This document shows positions 6,571 through 10,520 of a DNA stretch of 10,520 nucleotides, one piece after another; position 1 is the first letter of the stretch, and each line of letters opens with the position of its first letter. Below the pieces are notes generated by a model, which worked only from the letters and a program-made list of their open reading frames with translations, searched no databases and had not been told where the DNA came from. The stretch is from NCBI GenBank assembly GCA_947627125.1, contig CANQUY010000058.1:1-10520 (forward strand), given 5' to 3'. The position numbers and the translations under genes were made by a program. This stretch comes from an uncultured Clostridia bacterium. GTDB lineage: Bacteria; Bacillota; Clostridia; Christensenellales; Borkfalkiaceae.

Positions 6571-7866
6571 TTATTCCTCGCGCTTTACTATTTTTATTAA
6601 AATTTCCTTCTGATAGCCTTCGGCCACCAGATTATCAGGCAGATTCACGGGGCCGTATCCCCTGTCGATATCAATGAACGGGTTAACATATACGCCCGCT
6701 TTCATGCGGAGCGTCGCCGTATATTCCTCTGACTTCAACAGCGTGAACAGGAATTCCTCCCCCGCTGCCGACATATATTTGATCCCTACGCTGCCGTTGA
6801 ACTCGGGCACAGCGGAAAGATCGAGCTTGATCGTCACCATGCTGTAATAGTCGTGCCCGTAAAAGTCCTCATTGGTGACTTTTTTCTCCTTGCGGGGGAT
6901 CTTGCATACTTTGAAGAGGAACCACTTGAAGAACTTGATGATGAAGTGCGTTCCGAGCAGGAAGTCCGCAATAATGTAGATCGCAACGAAATAGATGATG
7001 ATGAAGGGAATGGCCTTTTTGTTGGCGCGGCCGTTGACTTCATCCACCGCCGCCCTGTACGCCTCGGAATCCGCCGTGAACGCGCATCCCTCCGTTTCTG
7101 CGATCTTCTCCGCGACGGTCCGCGCATAAACGTTGCGCCGATCGTTGAGCTCCGTCTGCTCGGCGTCCGTGATCCCCTCGCGGCTCAATTCCGCAACGAG
7201 AGCGTTGTATTCCTCCAGATCGCCGAAACAGTCAAAAAGCGCCGTCGAGAACCCAAGTTCCCTCTCTGCTTCCGCTGTGAAAACCGCATTGCCCGTCTTG
7301 TCGGTAAAGACAAGTTTTTTGATGGAATCCACGTCGCTTTCACGGATCTCGAGGACGATGAATCCGCTCTGCGTATACGTCGAAATGCCGTCCTTTGTGC
7401 CGTTTCCGTCCGAATCGTAATCGAGGAGTTCCAACGTTTTCTCCCTTCCGTCCGCCTCTGTCACGCGGAGGGAGGTGCCGTTTTCCGATTGGGAGAACGC
7501 GTCGTAGCGGTCCCCGATCCCGTATACATACCCCGTATAACTCTTATAGAGCATCCCGTAGGTGAGATCGTCCGCGGCGGGCTTCTCCTCTTCGTTCCTG
7601 TCATAGACCTCCATCACGGCCTCGTAGAGCACGATCCCGCCGCCCCCTTCAAAGGAGCATTGGAGCGCGGGCTGTTCGGAAAAGCCGATCGGTTCTGTCA
7701 GGACGATGCCCCGCAGGAAGTCCCCGCTCTCGAGTGCGTCGCGGATCACCTCCGACGGCGTCGTGAAGGTCGCAAAATACCCGGGCAGCGTCAGCGAAAA
7801 TATGATGCCTATGCCGAACGTGAAGATGAAATATATGACTGTGGAAAAGATCCTGCTTTTATTCAT
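6571..7866 (-). CDS. Two-pass membrane protein of unknown family, transporter-linked
   Basis: I do not recognise this family. The 431-residue protein has a membrane segment near 7-31, a large polar region at 32-284, a second membrane segment near 285-309, and a C-terminal region at 310-431. Basic residues around and after the second segment (KFFKWFLFK, then PRKEKK) place the C-terminal region in the cytoplasm, which puts residues 32-284 outside. The outer region contains a DYDSDGNGTKDG loop (149-160) resembling calcium-binding loops and a helical, charged stretch at about 214-280. The C-terminal region looks beta-rich. The gene overlaps the preceding small membrane-protein gene by 8 bases and ends 5 bases before the ATPase gene. 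It is therefore almost certainly co-translated with the importer and may be an accessory or sensing subunit. Confidence 0.85.
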   Translation of the reverse strand: MNKSRIFSTVIYFIFTFGIGIIFSLTLPGYFATFTTPSEVIRDALESGDFLRGIVLTEPIGFSEQPALQCSFEGGGGIVLYEAVMEVYDRNEEEKPAADDLTYGMLYKSYTGYVYGIGDRYDAFSQSENGTSLRVTEADGREKTLELLDYDSDGNGTKDGISTYTQSGFIVLEIRESDVDSIKKLVFTDKTGNAVFTAEAERELGFSTALFDCFGDLEEYNALVAELSREGITDAEQTELNDRRNVYARTVAEKIAETEGCAFTADSEAYRAAVDEVNGRANKKAIPFIIIYFVAIYIIADFLLGTHFIIKFFKWFLFKVCKIPRKEKKVTNEDFYGHDYYSMVTIKLDLSAVPEFNGSVGIKYMSAAGEEFLFTLLKSEEYTATLRMKAGVYVNPFIDIDRGYGPVNLPDNLVAEGYQKEILIKIVKREE

Positions 7867-8158
7867 CTTCTTTCGGCTCAGCCGTTACGGCATCCTCTTG
7901 GGGAGCCGCCTCCGCGGAGGGATCGGGAAGCGTTTCCGCCCCATCCGTTTCGGCTCCGTCCGTCTGCCCGATGTTGGTCTTGAACGCCGCTTCTCTCTTC
8001 TTGAGATTCTCGCGCTGTTCACGATATTGTTTCTTATTGAACACGGGGATCAGAAAATAGAATGCAATGCAGAGCGCAATGAGCGCCGCGAGCACAACAA
8101 AGAAAATAATATCCACTCTACCAAGTGAAAACGCATTCAGCGCTTTTAAGCTCATCAT
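7859..8158 (-). CDS. Small single-pass membrane protein, first gene of the transporter operon
   Basis: A 99-residue protein with one membrane segment at about 17-39, a basic juxtamembrane stretch (NKKQYREQRENLKKR, 41-55) and a low-complexity acidic tail (TDGAE repeated, then many Pro/Glu/Asp). The positive-inside rule places the tail in the cytoplasm. No family is recognised. It is the first gene after a strong promoter and overlaps the next gene by 8 bases, so it probably works with the 431-residue membrane protein. Two ATGs occur in tandem at the start. The AGAGG site at 8163-8167 is 4 bases from the first and 7 from the second (8155), so the real product may begin one residue later. Confidence 0.8.
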   Translation of the reverse strand: MMSLKALNAFSLGRVDIIFFVVLAALIALCIAFYFLIPVFNKKQYREQRENLKKREAAFKTNIGQTDGAETDGAETLPDPSAEAAPQEDAVTAEPKEDE

Positions 8159-8173
8159 GTTTCCTCTCTTTTT

Positions 8174-8193
8174 TCAAAAAAGTGTTTTTTTGA
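8174..8193 (-). promoter_or_regulatory. A/T inverted repeat next to the ribosome binding site
   Basis: TCAAAAAA and TTTTTTGA are perfectly complementary around a 4-base loop (ACAC in the transcript). The right arm ends only a few bases before the AGAGAGG ribosome binding site of the first operon gene. The stem has only two G-C pairs and would be weak, so a control role is speculative. Confidence 0.3.
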
Positions 8194-8235
8194 CACAACA
8201 CGGAGGCCGATTCCGATACTCCTCTTTGCACAACA
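8194..8235. repeat. Direct repeat around the transcription start and leader
   Basis: CACAACA followed by YGG occurs twice on the plus strand, at 8194-8203 and 8229-8238, with 35 bases between the starts. The two 10-base copies differ at one position. The promoter-proximal copy covers the predicted transcription start. Spacing and position would suit a regulator binding site, but nothing shows it is bound. Confidence 0.35.
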
Positions 8236-8238
8236 TGG

Positions 8239-8267
8239 ATTATAACATATTTTTTCAAAAGAATCAA
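8239..8267 (-). promoter_or_regulatory. Sigma-A promoter of the transporter operon
   Basis: On the minus strand, a -35 box TTGATT (8267-8262) and a perfect -10 box TATAAT (8244-8239) are separated by exactly 17 bases. TG one base before the -10 gives an extended -10 (TGTTATAAT). The expected transcript start is near 8232, leaving a leader of about 75 bases before the first gene. It lies in an AT-rich island between GC-richer genes. I see no catabolite-repression (cre) site or LacI-type palindrome. Confidence 0.85.
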
Positions 8268-8353
8268 GACTCTTGGCGTGAGATTTTTACAAAAAAATTG
8301 ATTATTTTTCATTTATTGATACAAATTCACAAAATGGACGAATTCTCGGCCGC

Positions 8354-9022
8354 TCAAGCTGTGAAATTGTATTCGATCTTAACAGAATCCCCCGCCGCGG
8401 CGGTGTAGGCCACGGTGATTTTGGTGAAAGATCCCGCAAACGCCGCCTCCACCTTCATATCGGTGCAGTTTTCAACGCCCATGAAGTTCTTGGGATCCTT
8501 GACGTCCGCTTTCAGAGAGGTATCCGTGAGCTCCGTATTCCCGAAATATGTTTCCTTGAAATCGAAGAGCTTGCCCGAAACGGTCAGGCCGATATCGTCC
8601 CCTTCGACAAGCGTCACTTCGCCGTCCTTGACCGTCACTTTGCCCGTGAGCGTTTCGATGGGGTCCCCGGGAAGATCATCCAAAGAGATCTCGGCGAAGC
8701 GTTCCACTTGATACTCCACCGTGACGGCGTCGTCCGCAAAGCTGACGCTGTACGCGCTCGAGAGGGTCACGCCCTCGCCGAACGTATCCGTCACGGAAAC
8801 CTCGATCTTGGTATACTCCGCCTGCATCATCTTGTTGAGCGTTTCATAGGGATCGGGCTTGTCGGGCTTGTCGGGCTTGTCGGGATCGGGTTTGTCGGGA
8901 TCAGGCTGCTCGGCGCCGCTGTGATCGTCCCCGTTCTGCCCGTTGCCGCCGCATGCGGAAAAAAGGCAAAGGCTTCCCGCAAGACATGCCGCCAATAAGA
9001 TCAATAAGATGGATTTTTTCAT
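8354..9022 (-). CDS. Small lipoprotein of unknown function with Pro-Asp-Lys linker
   Basis: A 222-residue secreted lipoprotein: signal peptide with lipobox FSAC (Cys24), then GGNGQNGDDHSG, then a rigid charged linker of DPDK and DKP units (39-58), then a globular domain of about 160 residues. The globular part alternates short hydrophobic strands with turns (TKIEVSVTDTF, VTVEYQVERF, TGKVTVKDGEVTLVEG, TKITVAYTAAAG) and looks all-beta. No family is recognised and no catalytic motif is visible. A GAGGTG ribosome binding site sits 8 bases before the ATG, and only 12 bases separate it from the Ig-like repeat protein gene. The two likely share a transcript and a place on the cell surface. It is followed by the 195-base promoter spacer. 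Confidence 0.82.
   Translation of the reverse strand: MKKSILLILLAACLAGSLCLFSACGGNGQNGDDHSGAEQPDPDKPDPDKPDKPDKPDPYETLNKMMQAEYTKIEVSVTDTFGEGVTLSSAYSVSFADDAVTVEYQVERFAEISLDDLPGDPIETLTGKVTVKDGEVTLVEGDDIGLTVSGKLFDFKETYFGNTELTDTSLKADVKDPKNFMGVENCTDMKVEAAFAGSFTKITVAYTAAAGDSVKIEYNFTA
8853..8905 (-). repeat. 9-base tandem repeat coding for the lipoprotein linker
   Basis: On the plus strand, TCGGGCTTG is repeated three times exactly (8853-8879). Two related units with TCGGGATC inserts follow. In the coding frame each 9-base unit gives Pro-Asp-Lys, building the DPDKPD linker. Such arrays can gain or lose units in frame, so linker length may vary between strains. Confidence 0.75.
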
Positions 9023-9034
9023 ATTCTTTTCACC

Positions 9035-10520
9035 TCATCCAATGATTCCTGAGAGAGCCCCGCTCTCTGCATTTTTCGCCGCATCGTTGTACGAACGGAC
9101 AGACTCGTTGTAGCTCTTGACCGCCGCCTGCAACGCCGCATAGTCCTCTGCCGCGAGCAGTTTTTCCGCATCCGTCAGTGCATTGTAGGCATTGAGAGCA
9201 TTGCGGATGGCCGTGAGCCTTGCCGCGGGAGCGCCCTCCGTCGGGATCCCCGCAACGGCGTCATGGAACGCCTGCACTTTGGCCTCGTCGGGCACCGCCG
9301 CCTTGACGGTGATGGTGACCTGCTTGCTCTGCGTCACATTGTTGAGCTTCGCCGTGACGGTGAACACGATAGCCAGATCCTCTGCGGGACGGGCCGTGAT
9401 GGTGAGCGTGCTGCCGCTGAAGGTGATGCCCTCGGGCAGCTCGGTTTCCGTCGTCCAGGTGAGCTCGACCTCCCCGTCCTTCGTCTTGAAGCGGGTGCTC
9501 ATATCGACGGAACGGTCTGTCTGTTCCCCGAGAACGGCTTCGACGGCCTCTCTGTCCGCTTTGTCGGGATCGACGGGAGGAGTTACGGACTTCGCCTTGA
9601 CGGTGATGGTGACGTTTGCCGTCTGCGGCGTGCCGGGGGCAAGGGAAATGGTGGCAACGAGGGTGAGGGTGAGATCGGTATCGGGCAGGGCCGTGACAAT
9701 GAGCTTGCCGTTTTCGACCTTGACGTACTCGCTCGTTCCCTGCAACGCCCATGCAAGCGTCGTTTCACCGTATTCGGCGGGAAGGGGCACGCCTTCCGTG
9801 TTGGGTTCGGTGAACTCCTTTTGGAAGCTGACCGTGCCGTCCTCGATCGCCGTCTTGGCCGCCGCGATCTTGGCGTTCGCCTCGACCGAGGGATCGGGCG
9901 CGGGCTTCGCCTTGACGGTAACGGTGACCGTCTTGGTCTGCTCGACATTGCCCAGCTTGGCTTTGACTTCAAAGGTGAGGATCGTCTGCGCGGCGGGAAG
10001 TTCCGTAATCGTGATCGTGTTGCCGCTGAAGGAAATGCTGTCGGGCAGGGTTTCCGTTTTCAGCGTCCATGTGAATTGAACTGTCCCCTCGCTTGCCTTG
10101 AGCTCCGTCGTTGCCTCGATCGTCTGATCGGAAAGCGTTGCAAGGGCGGTTTCGACGGCCTTTCTGTCCGCTTCGTCGGGATCGGGCACAAATATTTTTG
10201 CTTCGACCGTGACCTTGACCGTCTTGGTCTGCGTCACATTGCCGAGCGTGGCCTTGACCTCGAAGGTGAGAACTGTCTGCTCGTCGGGAAGTTCCGTAAT
10301 TGTGATCGTGTTGCCGCTGAAGGTGATGCCATCGGGAAGAGTTTCCGTCTTGAGCGTCCATGTGAATTGGACCTCGCCGTCACTTGCCGTGAGCGTCGTC
10401 GTTTCTTTGATGGTCTGATTGTCCAGCTTTTCGAGAGCGGCTTCAACAGCCTCTCTGTCCTCCTTGTCGGGATCGACGGGAGGAGTTACGGACTTCGCCT
10501 TGACGGTAATTGTAACGTTT
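9035..10520 (-). CDS. Repetitive extracellular protein with Ig-like modules (3' part; start outside the window)
   Basis: The reading frame is open from the window edge to a TGA at 9035, giving 494 residues of C-terminal sequence. It contains four full modules of about 97-105 residues and the end of a fifth. Each module starts with a short acidic helix (DPDKADREAVEAVL-like), passes a W in FTWTLKTE or LTWTTETE, then ELPxGITFSG-NTITI, and ends in a strand such as NVTITVKAK. This resembles the atypical bacterial Ig-like domains of clostridial surface proteins; the match is by eye. The last 86 residues are helical, with the AYNALTDAEK motif seen in surface-protein repeats. There is no LPXTG signal or terminal membrane segment, so anchoring must be N-terminal or absent. 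Binding partner is unknown; a stalk or adhesin role is inferred. Confidence 0.85.
   Translation of the reverse strand, partial: NVTITVKAKSVTPPVDPDKEDREAVEAALEKLDNQTIKETTTLTASDGEVQFTWTLKTETLPDGITFSGNTITITELPDEQTVLTFEVKATLGNVTQTKTVKVTVEAKIFVPDPDEADRKAVETALATLSDQTIEATTELKASEGTVQFTWTLKTETLPDSISFSGNTITITELPAAQTILTFEVKAKLGNVEQTKTVTVTVKAKPAPDPSVEANAKIAAAKTAIEDGTVSFQKEFTEPNTEGVPLPAEYGETTLAWALQGTSEYVKVENGKLIVTALPDTDLTLTLVATISLAPGTPQTANVTITVKAKSVTPPVDPDKADREAVEAVLGEQTDRSVDMSTRFKTKDGEVELTWTTETELPEGITFSGSTLTITARPAEDLAIVFTVTAKLNNVTQSKQVTITVKAAVPDEAKVQAFHDAVAGIPTEGAPAARLTAIRNALNAYNALTDAEKLLAAEDYAALQAAVKSYNESVRSYNDAAKNAESGALSGIIG
9296..9589 (-). repeat. Ig-like module R4
   Basis: Module of 98 residues, from SVTPPVDPDKADREAVEAVL to VTITVKAA. 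Its first 20 residues match those leading into R1 almost exactly, while its core (VELTWTTETELPEGITFSGSTLTI) is more diverged. It is the last module before the helical C-terminal tail. Confidence 0.75.
9561..9604. repeat. 44-base exact repeat, copy 1 (partner at 10464-10507)
   Basis: Forty-four bases here are identical to 10464-10507 on the same strand, an offset of 903 bases, or 301 codons. Both copies code the junction between an R3-type module and the following module (TVKAKSVTPPVDPDK). The exact identity is much higher than between neighbouring modules and marks a three-module higher-order repeat. Confidence 0.85.
9590..9904 (-). repeat. Ig-like module R3 (diverged type)
   Basis: Module of 105 residues, clearly different from R1, R2 and R4: PAPDPSVEANAKIAAAKTAI at the start, LAWALQG in place of FTWTLK, and ISLAPGTPQTANVTITVKAK at the end. 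The end matches the fragment at the window edge, so a second R3-type module probably lies just upstream of R1. Confidence 0.7.
9905..10195 (-). repeat. Ig-like module R2
   Basis: Module of 97 residues, beginning IFVPDPDEADRKAVETALA and ending VTVTVKAK. It is R1's nearest relative in both protein and DNA sequence, so one of the two probably arose by tandem duplication of the other. Confidence 0.75.
10196..10489 (-). repeat. Ig-like module R1
   Basis: Module of 98 residues, beginning VTPPVDPDKEDREAVEAALE and ending VKVTVEAK. It is close to R2 over the middle and C-terminal half: both have VQFTWTLKTETLPD, SFSGNTITITELP or the TFSG variant, and LTFEVKA. Confidence 0.75.
10464..10507. repeat. 44-base exact repeat, copy 2 (partner at 9561-9604)
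   Basis: Second copy of the module-junction sequence, near the window edge. Homology continues past 10507 with scattered differences, so the repeated block is cut by the window end and probably extends further upstream. Confidence 0.85.

Noticed and set aside
6853..7983. Long plus-strand open frame opposite the 431-residue membrane protein
   Set aside because: It was considered seriously because the minus-strand protein is of unknown family. The minus-strand frame has sensible membrane segments, start and stop overlaps with its neighbours, and operon spacing; the plus-strand frame has none of these.
8291..8309. A/T stem with a T run after the small lipoprotein gene, as an intrinsic terminator
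   Set aside because: The stem is entirely A-T and short, and would be too weak. It looks like chance in an AT-rich promoter region.
9035..9295. Cell-wall sorting signal at the C-terminus of the Ig-like protein
   Set aside because: The tail ends in polar, helical sequence and SGALSGIIG, with no LPXTG-like motif, hydrophobic segment or basic end.
9035..10237. A separate gene starting at the GTG at 10237
   Set aside because: The same frame stays open to the window edge and encodes a further complete Ig-like module. The GTG falls inside a conserved strand (GNVTQTK), so it is an internal codon and not a start.

Overview
The window reads as a stretch of chromosome from an uncultured, mid-to-high-GC Clostridia-like Firmicute (Bacillota). 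A Christensenellales-type gut lineage is my guess from style alone. The clues are strong Shine-Dalgarno sites of the GGAGG type, a textbook sigma-A promoter, and lipoprotein signal peptides that nearly all end in ACGG. Every gene I can support lies on the minus strand, so transcription runs from high to low coordinates. I see no RNA genes, CRISPR arrays, insertion sequences, integrases or other transfer signals, and no gene-free stretch longer than about 200 bases.

Region A (10520 to 8354) holds the 3' end of a large repetitive extracellular protein and a small lipoprotein. The repetitive protein is built of Ig-like modules of about 97-105 residues with a helical C-terminal tail. The lipoprotein has a Pro-Asp-Lys linker. 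The two genes are 12 bases apart and look co-translated.

Region B (8353 to 8159) is an AT-rich spacer with a sigma-A promoter (TTGATT, 17 bp, TATAAT) firing leftward. Its leader of about 75 nt contains a direct repeat and an A/T inverted repeat next to the ribosome binding site.

Region C (8158 to 1) is a tightly packed operon. In order of transcription it encodes a 99-residue single-pass membrane protein, a 431-residue two-pass membrane protein of unknown family, a MalK/UgpC/MsmK-type ATPase, a MalF-type permease, a MalG-type permease and a family-1 solute-binding lipoprotein. A staphylococcal-nuclease-like lipoprotein with OB-fold-like C-terminal regions follows, then the start of one more lipoprotein that runs off the window. 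Genes overlap by 4-8 bases or are 0-18 bases apart, except for a 72-base gap before the binding-protein gene that holds a small hairpin.

The core of region C is a complete CUT1-class ABC importer: binding protein, two permeases and ATPase. Its substrate cannot be read from the sequence. Three things are unusual. The ATPase carries a second full copy of its C-terminal regulatory domain. Two uncharacterised membrane proteins lead the operon. A surface-tethered nuclease with all the expected catalytic residues is joined to the binding-protein gene with no gap between stop and start. One coherent but untested reading is a surface system that cuts extracellular nucleic acid, or another phosphodiester polymer, and takes up a product.
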